In this document: positions 1 through 7,154 of the stretch, piece by piece
Numbering within the stretch: the stretch's first letter is position 1
Layout of the letters: each line of letters starts with the position of its first letter
Assembly: GCA_016930775.1 (NCBI GenBank)
Contig: JAFGGB010000074.1
Location: forward strand, 1-44,855
Direction: 5' to 3'
From: Deltaproteobacteria bacterium
GTDB taxonomy: Bacteria > Desulfobacterota > Syntrophia > Syntrophales > UBA2210
Length of the DNA stretch: 44,855 bases
Position numbers and translations under genes: made by a program
The notes under the pieces: generated by a model
The model's input: the letters and a program-made list of their open reading frames with translations, nothing else
What the model was told of the DNA's origin: nothing
Database searches by the model: none

Positions 1-127
1 GACCCAGGCCGCCCTCACGACGTACCAGATGGCTTTGAACCAGGATCTCGGAGATGAAAGCAAGGGCGCCATGGTGAAAGTCTGGGAGAAGGTGCTCAAC
101 GTCGAAGTTAAAAAATCTGGCGGTTGA
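1..127 (+). CDS. C-terminal end of an NAD(P)-dependent oxidoreductase, 3-hydroxyisobutyrate dehydrogenase-like (partial)
   Basis: An open frame enters from the left edge (codons in phase from base 2) and stops at TGA 125-127, leaving about 41 residues. The tail contains LGDESKGAMVKVWEKVL, which resembles the last helix of the beta-hydroxyacid dehydrogenase family (3-hydroxyisobutyrate and tartronate semialdehyde reductases), where a Gly-Asp-Glu-Asp turn precedes a helix rich in Val, Lys and Leu. The Rossmann domain and catalytic Lys lie outside the window, so the assignment depends on this short tail. A strong terminator follows 28 bases downstream, so this is the last gene of its transcript. 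Confidence 0.5.
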   Translation, partial: TQAALTTYQMALNQDLGDESKGAMVKVWEKVLNVEVKKSGG

Positions 128-154
128 TAGAGATTTCTTCCTTTGATCGCATAG

Positions 155-187
155 GCGGGACGCTTTTTCGAAGAGTCCCGCTTTTTT
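155..187 (+). terminator. Intrinsic terminator after the partial oxidoreductase gene
   Basis: GCGGGAC at 155-161 pairs perfectly with GTCCCGC at 175-181 around a 13-base loop, and six T residues follow at 182-187. It lies between the stop at 127 and the next start at 215, so it separates the two genes transcriptionally. Confidence 0.9.
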
Positions 188-214
188 AATAACGTCTATG
201 AAGAATTTTACGTC

Positions 215-1156
215 ATGAGAGAAATTCTCGAAGTAATCTCGACACTATTTCCCGTATTTTTCATCATCGGATTAGGATATGTTCTTAATCGCATAAACTT
301 TCTTTCCCATGAAGGTCTCGAAAACATAAGAAAGATTGTTTTTTATATTTCTCTGCCTGTGCTTCTTTTTACCAGCGCATCGAATTCATCTCTCAGCGAG
401 ACCTTCAATCCGGTGGTCCTTGGCGCTGTTTTCGTCATATCGTTGGTCATGGCAGTTGTGATCTACCTGTCTGCTGCAAAGGCTTCCCCGTCGCGACGGG
501 GAGTCATCGTTCAGGGGACCTTCAGAACCAATATGGTCTTTGTAGGACTGCCGATCATTGCTTATGCCTACGGCGATGCAGGGCTTGCCGCCGTTGTTGT
601 TCTCATAGCTTTTCTTGTTCCTTTTTTCAATTTTCTTGCGGTAATCGCTCTGTCGGTCCCCCATTACAGGGAGCCTCTCGGAACTACGGCCGTGAGAAAG
701 GTTATAGCCGATATTGTCATGAATCCGCTTGTCATCGGTTGCAGCATAGGTCTTATCTTTTCAGCGCTTGGAATAACGCTTCCCTCCGCCGTCAATCGCT
801 CCTGCGATCTCATAGGACGGCTGGCCCTGCCACTCGCTCTTATCATGGTCGGCGCCTCGCTCGAATTTTCCCAGCTAAAGGGTGAGATGAAAATATCTCT
901 GGCTGTTTCTCTACTGAAACTCATCATCTATCCCGGCATGATTCTGCTTGCGCTTGTCGCGTTCGACCAGAAAGGCATCGCCCTGAAAGCAACGGTCCTC
1001 ATGATGGCGGCGCCGGTATCGCCGTCCAGTTATATCATGGCCGTGGAAATGAAGGGAGACGGCCGCCTGGCTTCAGCCCTCCTTGTCGCCACGACGATGT
1101 TTTCCATGATAACAAGCGTCATCTGGCTGACATTCTTTCGTTGGCTGCCCTTTTAA
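215..1156 (+). CDS. AEC (auxin efflux carrier) family permease
   Basis: This 313-residue inner-membrane protein has about ten hydrophobic segments over its whole length, as in the AEC/bile-acid-arsenite-riboflavin fold. The N-terminal VFFIIGLGYVLNR resembles the first helix of the family. The middle FRTNMVFVGLPI and the later LPLALIMVGASLEF match the conserved repeats in which a Gly-Leu-Pro and a Gly-Ala-Ser mark broken helices. Bacterial members export or import small organic acids such as malate or malonate; the substrate cannot be read here. It follows a terminator with only a short leader and no strong Shine-Dalgarno (SD) sequence, and no partner gene is adjacent. Confidence 0.85.
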   Translation: MREILEVISTLFPVFFIIGLGYVLNRINFLSHEGLENIRKIVFYISLPVLLFTSASNSSLSETFNPVVLGAVFVISLVMAVVIYLSAAKASPSRRGVIVQGTFRTNMVFVGLPIIAYAYGDAGLAAVVVLIAFLVPFFNFLAVIALSVPHYREPLGTTAVRKVIADIVMNPLVIGCSIGLIFSALGITLPSAVNRSCDLIGRLALPLALIMVGASLEFSQLKGEMKISLAVSLLKLIIYPGMILLALVAFDQKGIALKATVLMMAAPVSPSSYIMAVEMKGDGRLASALLVATTMFSMITSVIWLTFFRWLPF

Positions 1157-1621
1157 GAGTTAAACATCTAGACTGTTTTTGGCGGAGCCGGCATCGATAA
1201 ACTCACAGAAAGGCATTTGAACCGTGGCTTTATCGCGGAAAGGATAGTGCAGCAATCTCTTTGCCACTAAGCGGCATGCACGCAGCCGTCGCTGTCTGTG
1301 GTTCATCGATAAACCGATTGATTCAATCTCATGCACGATATTTGTATAAAATACAGTAAAATAGACTGTTAAGGCCAACCTGAAGCTATACGTAAGGCAT
1401 CCTAATCAGAGAGAAAATACTGTTCAAGGGAGAATCTATCGTATATATTGCGATGAATGGGAATCAATGGATGAAACGATGTAATCAGGGGGCGGGAAAT
1501 CAGGCTGACGATATTTTCTAGGGGATGCGCCCGCCATGAAGGAGATATGAAAAACTCCCGTTCATCGAAAAAGGTATTGTTGCTTTTCGTGGCAGGGGAC
1601 AAATGTTTTGAGAGGTGAACT
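1157..1621. other. Gene-free interval of about 465 bases
   Basis: I see no convincing gene here. Minus-strand open frames at 1160-1378 and 1402-1602 lack recognisable domains. A 23-codon frame at 1547-1618 begins like an export signal (MKNSRSSKKVLLLFVAG), but its GGAG lies only 2 bases from the ATG, so it is doubtful. GGCGGG at 1491-1496 and CCCGCC at 1530-1535 could pair across a 33-base loop. A possible promoter is listed separately. The interval most likely carries the control region of the exported-protein cluster starting at 1622. Confidence 0.5.
1322..1350 (+). promoter_or_regulatory. Possible sigma70-type promoter upstream of the exported-protein cluster
   Basis: TTCAAT at 1322-1327 and TATAAA at 1345-1350 are separated by 17 bases. 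The -10 is close to consensus and the -35 is weak. Transcription would begin near 1357 and leave a leader of about 265 bases before the gene at 1622. Confidence 0.3.
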
Positions 1622-2323
1622 ATGTGGAATAAACGATCACTGATGGTTTATGTTGTTATAACGCTGGTCTTATTCCCCGCACCGCGTCTTTTCGCCTACG
1701 GAGGCGACGGAGGCGGGGGCGGCAGTGATGGAGGGAGCAATCAAGAAGCCGCCGATTCGGCAGGCGGCGGAGTCAGCTGGGCGCCCAACCCTAACGGTGT
1801 CAATGTGGTTGGGTCGTCAATTTATACCGGACGTTCAGCCGTTGTCGAGGCGGGACCCTATCAGAGCGGCACGGCAGTGGAAGACGCCGAGCAGGCCCTT
1901 CTGGATGGTTTTCAGAGCGGCGCATACACGGCAGATGAGGTCAAGGCCAATCTCGAATGGGCCGTAATGGTGGGCATAAAAATATCCGATCAGGCGCAAC
2001 AGGCACTGACCAGTCTGCAACAATCACCCTCTGCACAGATGCACTCTTCACAGCAGACAGCCCAAAGCGGATCAGGCGCTAAAACCGACGACGAAATTGT
2101 GCAAAGCCTTGCTGTTAAGGTATTTGTAATGACAAATTTTACAAAAGCGATTAAATCTGTATACGATAACATCCAGAAGGACAATCCCGACTGGAATACT
2201 TTTAAGGTGGAGGAAAAGCTTTTGCGAACAATTTTCACACCGGAAGAGATAGACTACCTGACAAAAAAAGAACCTCTGGGATATTTAGAGTTGTTGGCCA
2301 TGGTCGGAGAAGTGGTACGATAA
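1622..2323 (+). CDS. Secreted Gly/Asp-rich protein of unknown function
   Basis: This 233-residue protein begins with a clear Sec signal peptide: basic residues at 4-5, a hydrophobic core at about 8-18, and probable cleavage after LFA at residue 25. The mature N-terminus is a low-complexity stretch, YGGDGGGGGSDGGSN. A middle region has Gln/Ser-rich parts, and a helical C-terminal part (about 150-233) contains PEEIDYLTKKEPLGYLELL. I recognise no family and see no cysteine pair or enzyme motif. GAGAGG just before the ATG serves as ribosome site. It is the first gene of a same-strand cluster, 91 bases before a lipoprotein gene, so a shared envelope role is inferred. Confidence 0.7.
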   Translation: MWNKRSLMVYVVITLVLFPAPRLFAYGGDGGGGGSDGGSNQEAADSAGGGVSWAPNPNGVNVVGSSIYTGRSAVVEAGPYQSGTAVEDAEQALLDGFQSGAYTADEVKANLEWAVMVGIKISDQAQQALTSLQQSPSAQMHSSQQTAQSGSGAKTDDEIVQSLAVKVFVMTNFTKAIKSVYDNIQKDNPDWNTFKVEEKLLRTIFTPEEIDYLTKKEPLGYLELLAMVGEVVR

Positions 2324-2414
2324 TCAATGAATCGATAAAACCTTTCACGCTTGCGACCGGATATTCTTAGTCTGGAATATCCTTCATTGAACGCCGGTTT
2401 CAGGAGGGCGAAAA

Positions 2415-3455
2415 ATGAAAACGAAACTTCAATTATACATTGTTTGCATTTTGACCGTTGCGCTGTGTTCCTGTCAAGGCATGTCAAACGCCTTGAAGGG
2501 TGCTGCTCCAGGCGCGGCGCCGGCGGCTTATAAGGAAATACAGGTCTCAACGCTTCCAACTCATGCAAGAACAGCCATAACAACCTTCGAAATGGCGAGA
2601 GACGGACGTCTCGATTCAGATTCGATGATCTCTGTAGATAAGACGATAGTTGAAGCGCTGAAAGATCTTGCTAGTGATTTCAGGTTGCGGGCAGTCGCCA
2701 TTATGAATTTCAAGCAGTTGGAAAGCGGAGCCTTTTCAATGGACATGGTGGCGGAGTCTGTCGATACGCTCGGAAGAATCGATAGGCGGAAAAATCACAT
2801 CGTCTATGCAATAAGGCGGCCGTCGAGCGATGAGGCGGATCGCATAGCCGCTGCACTGTTGAAAACATACGGCGTTGCCCGTTCAATGAGCCAGAAAATG
2901 CAGCAACAATTGCGACAATCGTTCGTAACCTTTCAGCAATCCCGGAATCTTGCGGCAGACGGCATAATGGGAAGAAAGACCGCCGAGGAGATGGTCCGGG
3001 ATGTTCAGATTATGGATATTTCCGAGATGACAAGCAGTCCCATGCCCACTGCTTCGCCTCGCATAGAGGTCTATGTCGTTCCCTTTGAAATCGTTGAAGC
3101 GCAGCCCGGCAAATTTTCAGGAGGATTCAAAAGCCTGCCCGAAGTGAAAAAACAAGCTGTTGGCGCCGATGTCTTGCGAAGCGAGGAAGTTCTGAACAAG
3201 AAGATGGTCGCTTTCATCTATTTTTTTGACAGGTACGATCCGTCGAACGTAATACGGGTTTCCTTTGCTCCGACGGAGCGGCGCTGGACCTCGGTTTCAC
3301 CAGTGGAATACTACGCTCCGCCCGACGATTGGCCTGTCATTGTGGAGAGTTTTAGCATTGACAGGAAGTTGAGCGCGATAGATTTGTTGTATGTCAATTT
3401 GTTTACTAAAAAGCGATTTTTGTATGAATGCATAGCAAGCCGTCAAATTATGTAG
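2415..3455 (+). CDS. Lipoprotein with a peptidoglycan-binding-like segment, function unknown
   Basis: The 346-residue product has a type II signal peptide with lipobox LCSC, so Cys20 would be lipidated and the protein anchored to an envelope membrane. Residues about 155-193 contain FVTFQQSRNLAADGIMGRKT, which matches the FQ...gl..DGi.G..T pattern of the PG_binding_1 fold. The flanking regions are not recognisable; residues 215-330 look beta-rich. A strong GGAGGG lies before the start at 2415. The stop at 3455 is 11 bases before the preferred start of the next gene, which indicates cotranscription. The domain suggests the protein stays near the cell wall; no catalytic motif is seen. Confidence 0.7.
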   Translation: MKTKLQLYIVCILTVALCSCQGMSNALKGAAPGAAPAAYKEIQVSTLPTHARTAITTFEMARDGRLDSDSMISVDKTIVEALKDLASDFRLRAVAIMNFKQLESGAFSMDMVAESVDTLGRIDRRKNHIVYAIRRPSSDEADRIAAALLKTYGVARSMSQKMQQQLRQSFVTFQQSRNLAADGIMGRKTAEEMVRDVQIMDISEMTSSPMPTASPRIEVYVVPFEIVEAQPGKFSGGFKSLPEVKKQAVGADVLRSEEVLNKKMVAFIYFFDRYDPSNVIRVSFAPTERRWTSVSPVEYYAPPDDWPVIVESFSIDRKLSAIDLLYVNLFTKKRFLYECIASRQIM

Positions 3456-3466
3456 ACAGGGAGTCT

Positions 3467-5206
3467 ATGGATCCTGATGTTCATGAAAACGGCAGAATGA
3501 TCGTTCATACAGGCCATTCGTCGATCTTTGTATCATGGAAGCTCGTTTATTTCATGCTTGCATCTCTTTGCGGTGCAGCGGCGATTGCATCCTGCACCGG
3601 CAGGGTCGGCGAGGGGTTCCAGCACGTCGGCAATGTGTATCTTACGGATTTCAGCAGGGAGGCGCCATCCATTATTGTCGACGCGCGACAGTCAATCGAC
3701 GCCATCCTGAGCGCCGTCAAGAGGGATCAGGTCCTTCCTGGTCTTGATATTCTTGATCCCTATGATGGAACGATATTTCCACCGGATATGGCGCAGCCCC
3801 GTTTCCGCTGGATGCCCAAACCTGACTGGAGTTTCCTCTACCTGGTGGAAAGCCGTTCCCTTCGTTCCGGCCTGGTTGTATACGTCTTAACAGATAAAAG
3901 CGAATGGGAACCCTCGGAAAAGGTATGGACATTAATAAAAGACCGTTCAATGAACACGGCAGAGTGTTTTACTGTCTACGCTCTCGGAGAGCTTTCTCAT
4001 GATCGCATCGTCGCCAAGGGTTCCGTGACATTTACAACCTCTACGGACCCTCTGGGCTCGCCTGTCATGTACATCCAACTGCCATTGCCGTTCAGCAGGG
4101 CTAAACAATCGCCCGGAGTCTTCGCACTGAAGCTCGGAGATGTTGCCTCGCGGGGGAAACCAAGAACGGTGTTATCAGGCATGAACGCCTGCATGAACTG
4201 CCACGCCTTGTCGTCCGACGGGCGACTTTTCGGAATAGATATCGATTACCGGGGGGACAAAGGAGGATATATCGTTAAAGAAGTCGCTTCCACTATGGTG
4301 ATTGGCGAGGAAGACATAATTTCATGGAACGATGTTCGACGGTCCGACGGGATCGATAGCGCCGGTTTTTTCTCCCGCATATCGCCTGACGGGAAGTTCA
4401 TTGTCAGTACCGTAAAGGAAAAACCATTCTTCACAATGATTCCCGATATTGAATTTTCGCAATTTTTCTTTCCTGTAACGGGTCTCATCGCTTTCTACGA
4501 TGTGGAGAAAAAACAATTCAGTCTGTTGCCTGGTGCAAGCGATCCCGATTATGTGCAGACTTGCCCCGAATGGTCGCCCGACGGCAACTGGATTGTCTTT
4601 GCTCGGACGAAGCGGAATCCGGCATTGGAATCCCTTCTCGGGGACAAACGCTACATTACGATTGAACCGCACGAACGCATCCGCGACCTCAATAAGAAAT
4701 ACCGGATACATTTCGAACTCTGCCGCATTCCTTTCAACGGCGGCAAAGGGGGATCTCCGTTGCCGCTGGCAGGGGCCAGCGGCAACGGCATGAGCAATTA
4801 CTTTCCCCGCTGGTCTCCCGACGGACGCTGGATAGTCTTCACGCAGAGTCCCACGGGCCTTGCCATTCAACCGGAAAGCAAGCTTGTCATCATCCCGGCC
4901 GAAGGTGGCAATCCCCGGACGATGCAATGCAACACCGATATCATGAACTCCTGGCACAGTTGGTCTCCGAACGGCCGGTGGCTGGTCTTTTCATCGAAAG
5001 CCAACTCTCCCTATACGGAACTTTTTCTGACACATGTCGACGAAGATGGCAACGACAGCCCTCCCGTCATCCTGTCCCGATTCAGTTCTTCAAGGCTTGC
5101 CTGCGTAGCGCCCGAAATAGTCAATATTCCTGAAGGCGCCATGGACAGCGTGACGTTTTCGGGGTCACGAGAACAACCGAAATACATAGATCCAAATACT
5201 CGATAA
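3467..5206 (+). CDS. PD40 (TolB-like) beta-propeller lipoprotein with one c-type heme motif
   Basis: From 3467 the product is 579 residues. An in-frame ATG at 3428 would overlap the previous gene and lacks a ribosome site, whereas 3467 follows AGGGAG by a few bases. A hydrophobic segment at about 25-42 ends in lipobox IASC (Cys43). Residues 242-246 are CMNCH, a CxxCH heme c attachment motif in a segment reading NACMNCHALSSDGR. At least four propeller repeats follow with the WSPDG.WIVF signature, near residues 301, 366, 446 and 495, typical of PD40/TolB blades. The protein would sit outside the cytoplasm as a lipidated, heme-carrying propeller. Whether it transfers electrons, senses or binds protein partners is not evident. 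It is embedded in the exported cluster and followed closely by a GDPD gene. Confidence 0.75.
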   Translation: MDPDVHENGRMIVHTGHSSIFVSWKLVYFMLASLCGAAAIASCTGRVGEGFQHVGNVYLTDFSREAPSIIVDARQSIDAILSAVKRDQVLPGLDILDPYDGTIFPPDMAQPRFRWMPKPDWSFLYLVESRSLRSGLVVYVLTDKSEWEPSEKVWTLIKDRSMNTAECFTVYALGELSHDRIVAKGSVTFTTSTDPLGSPVMYIQLPLPFSRAKQSPGVFALKLGDVASRGKPRTVLSGMNACMNCHALSSDGRLFGIDIDYRGDKGGYIVKEVASTMVIGEEDIISWNDVRRSDGIDSAGFFSRISPDGKFIVSTVKEKPFFTMIPDIEFSQFFFPVTGLIAFYDVEKKQFSLLPGASDPDYVQTCPEWSPDGNWIVFARTKRNPALESLLGDKRYITIEPHERIRDLNKKYRIHFELCRIPFNGGKGGSPLPLAGASGNGMSNYFPRWSPDGRWIVFTQSPTGLAIQPESKLVIIPAEGGNPRTMQCNTDIMNSWHSWSPNGRWLVFSSKANSPYTELFLTHVDEDGNDSPPVILSRFSSSRLACVAPEIVNIPEGAMDSVTFSGSREQPKYIDPNTR

Positions 5207-5214
5207 CAAGATTG

Positions 5215-6117
5215 ATGATAATGTCCGGAGCATCCTTTAAGAAAGGCGCCTTAGCACGCCCCTTGGACGGGGAAGTGGATCTTCAGGGCCATCGTGGCGC
5301 CCGGGGCAGAAGGCCGGAAAACACGATTCCTGCCTTTCGATACTGTATCGATCAAGGGATGACGACCATTGAACTTGACACGAACGTGACGAAAGACGAC
5401 CAACTGATCGTCTGTCACGATACCATGCTGAACGGTTCGATCTGCCGTGACGAGCGGGGCAATGCCGCCCCTCCCATTCCGATCGGCGATCTCACGGTGG
5501 CGGAACTGAAGCTGTACGATTGCGGATCCGTCATGAATCCGGCCTTTCCTGAGCAGGTTCCTGTTCCGGGGACTTCTATGCCGACCCTTCCGGAGGCGTT
5601 CGCCTTTGCGAAGAATTACGAATCGGGACGAGAACTTGCAAGACCAATGCGCTTCAATATCGAAACAAAATTTGCCAGGGACTGCACGGCGAAAGATATT
5701 GAGAGAAGCGCCCGTCTCGTCGTTGCGGCTATCGTTGACGCCGGCATGGCTGAACGGGCCACCGTCCAGTCGTTCGTTCTGCCGGTCCTTCCGATCGTGA
5801 AGAGGCTCGATTCACGCATTTGCAGGTCCGCTCTCTTTGAATCGTCATTCATACAGCGCAGCGGCAATGAAATTATCTTAGCAGCGAGGGAAGCGGAGGC
5901 GGGCATTATTTCCCCTCACGTCAACGCAGTCACATCAGCTTTCGTTGAACAATGCCACGCAGCGGGCTTTCGGGTACTTGTCTGGACCGTTAATGAGGAG
6001 GTAGACATGCTGCGGCTTTTTGCCTGGGGTGTGGACGGCATCATTTCCGACTATCCCGACCGGCTGGCACGGGCATATTCGCAGCGGAAGACAGATTTCA
6101 TCGAAACGTCTCTTTGA
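5215..6117 (+). CDS. Glycerophosphodiester phosphodiesterase family protein (GDPD)
   Basis: The roughly 300-residue protein hydrolyses, by family, glycerophosphodiesters to glycerol-3-phosphate and an alcohol. The fingerprint HRGARGRRPENT is present at residues 26-37, with His26 and Arg27; Glu53 and Asp55 in ELDTN and His68 in VCHD complete the metal and catalytic set. NIETK in the middle and SDYPDRL near the end are also typical. No signal peptide is visible, so it is probably cytoplasmic although its upstream neighbours are exported. Start choice is open: TTG 5212, ATG 5215 and ATG 5221 are all in frame and none has a strong ribosome site. The gap to the previous stop is under 15 bases, so it probably shares that transcript. 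Confidence 0.88.
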   Translation: MIMSGASFKKGALARPLDGEVDLQGHRGARGRRPENTIPAFRYCIDQGMTTIELDTNVTKDDQLIVCHDTMLNGSICRDERGNAAPPIPIGDLTVAELKLYDCGSVMNPAFPEQVPVPGTSMPTLPEAFAFAKNYESGRELARPMRFNIETKFARDCTAKDIERSARLVVAAIVDAGMAERATVQSFVLPVLPIVKRLDSRICRSALFESSFIQRSGNEIILAAREAEAGIISPHVNAVTSAFVEQCHAAGFRVLVWTVNEEVDMLRLFAWGVDGIISDYPDRLARAYSQRKTDFIETSL

Positions 6118-6176
6118 TCGATTCCATTTCGTTTTGAAGCATGAAATCAAGATTCAATTCAATAGAGTCTGTTGCT

Positions 6177-6623
6177 TCAGTTCATTTTTACAACAAAAAC
6201 AGGCGCTGTTGATTTTCGGACGATCACTTCTGATTTTGATTTCATTAATTCTGCTCTCATATGGTCCATTCCGTGAGAACCGATAATAGTGACGGGAGAC
6301 CCCTCCTCCTGATCAACTTTGAGAATTTCGGAGGCGGGATCGCCCCAGCGGATGATGGTCCGAACCGAAATGCCTTCCCGTGCAAGCATTACAGCCAGAT
6401 CATCCATCAATTTCTGGGCGGAATTGTAATTGTCGGATCTCATTTTTTCAAGGTCGGCAAATGAGGCAACATATCGGGAAAGATTGTTGAAGGCGCCCTC
6501 ATCAAGAATATGCAGAAGCACTACTTCTTTAAGCCCGTTTTTTTTGAGTTTCTTTAATGTTTGAAGTATAGACAGAGTAACATCGCATGAGAAATCGACG
6601 GGGTATAATATCTTGGTAAGCAT
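6177..6623 (-). CDS. Universal stress protein (UspA family)
   Basis: The 148-residue single-domain protein starts with MLTKILYPVDFS, the first beta strand of the Usp fold. Its C-terminal half carries IIGSHGMDHMRAELMKSKSE, which is only a degenerate match to the ATP-binding G-2x-G-9x-G(S/T) pattern because the later glycine is missing, so nucleotide binding is uncertain. It ends with the usual APVFVVK strand. I prefer the ATG at 6623, ten bases after GGAGG; the upstream TTG at 6632 is too close to that site. It is a single gene, convergent with the GDPD gene and divergent from the DUF2779 gene. Confidence 0.88.
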   Translation of the reverse strand: MLTKILYPVDFSCDVTLSILQTLKKLKKNGLKEVVLLHILDEGAFNNLSRYVASFADLEKMRSDNYNSAQKLMDDLAVMLAREGISVRTIIRWGDPASEILKVDQEEGSPVTIIGSHGMDHMRAELMKSKSEVIVRKSTAPVFVVKMN

Positions 6624-7154
6624 GATCGACAATCCTCCATAGTGAGCACTGATGACCTATTGAAACTTTGCAATGAAGAGGCTAGGCGGGGGGTGTCATG
6701 GAAGATCTTCATCGCATAACCAAATCTGATAATAATGGTAATAATAGCTGATAACGCAATAAACACAATAAAGTAATAATATAGTAAATATGCCAGCATC
6801 TAACTGTATATGTTGCTATGGTAGTATCGCAATAGATAAACAATATAGGGTGTTACTCGTTAGTCATTTTTGAGATATTACAAGTCGGTTTTACGATATG
6901 CAAGGCAGCGAGAGGCGAGTTTGGAAAGAAGATGCTAACAATCGTAAAGCTAATAGGTGTCTTTGTCATGCTGGCAGTGGCAGTTCCTTCGCTGTGGGCG
7001 GCTGCCCTGCGGGTTTTTCATTTAGCAGGGTGAGTGAACCGAAAGAGGGGGCCTTTGCAATTCTCGGATTTATGCACCCTTTTCAATTACAGAAACCTAT
7101 TTTGGACAAATGTGTCTTGCAATATAAATCGTAATTCCGTAAAAAACAGTTCGG
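6624..7154. other. AT-rich divergent intergenic region of about 530 bases
   Basis: This interval separates the minus-strand stress-protein gene from the plus-strand DUF2779 gene. About 6720-6850 is strongly AT-rich with repeated ATAATAATGG- and AATAATAG-like words, so it is easily melted and probably carries promoters, but I cannot single out one -35/-10 pair. The only coding candidate is a 33-codon frame at 6932, listed separately. No RNA gene or convincing terminator was found. Confidence 0.5.
6932..7033 (+). CDS. Possible 33-residue signal-peptide-like small protein or truncated gene remnant
   Basis: The frame from ATG 6932 to TGA 7033 reads MLTIVKLIGVFVMLAVAVP followed by SLWAAALRVFHLAG. 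It therefore looks like an export signal with a plausible cleavage after WAA and almost nothing behind it. GGAAAG lies about five bases upstream. It could be a small membrane peptide, or the start of an exported protein cut off by a frameshift; no downstream frame continues it convincingly. Its sequence alone does not prove it is expressed. Confidence 0.22.
   Translation: MLTIVKLIGVFVMLAVAVPSLWAAALRVFHLAG

Noticed and set aside
1160-1602. Minus-strand open frames in the intergenic gap
   Set aside because: They are short, lack convincing ribosome sites and recognisable domains.
4322-4957. 211-codon antisense open frame inside the PD40 gene
   Set aside because: It mirrors the codon usage of the well-supported plus-strand gene and has no domain of its own.
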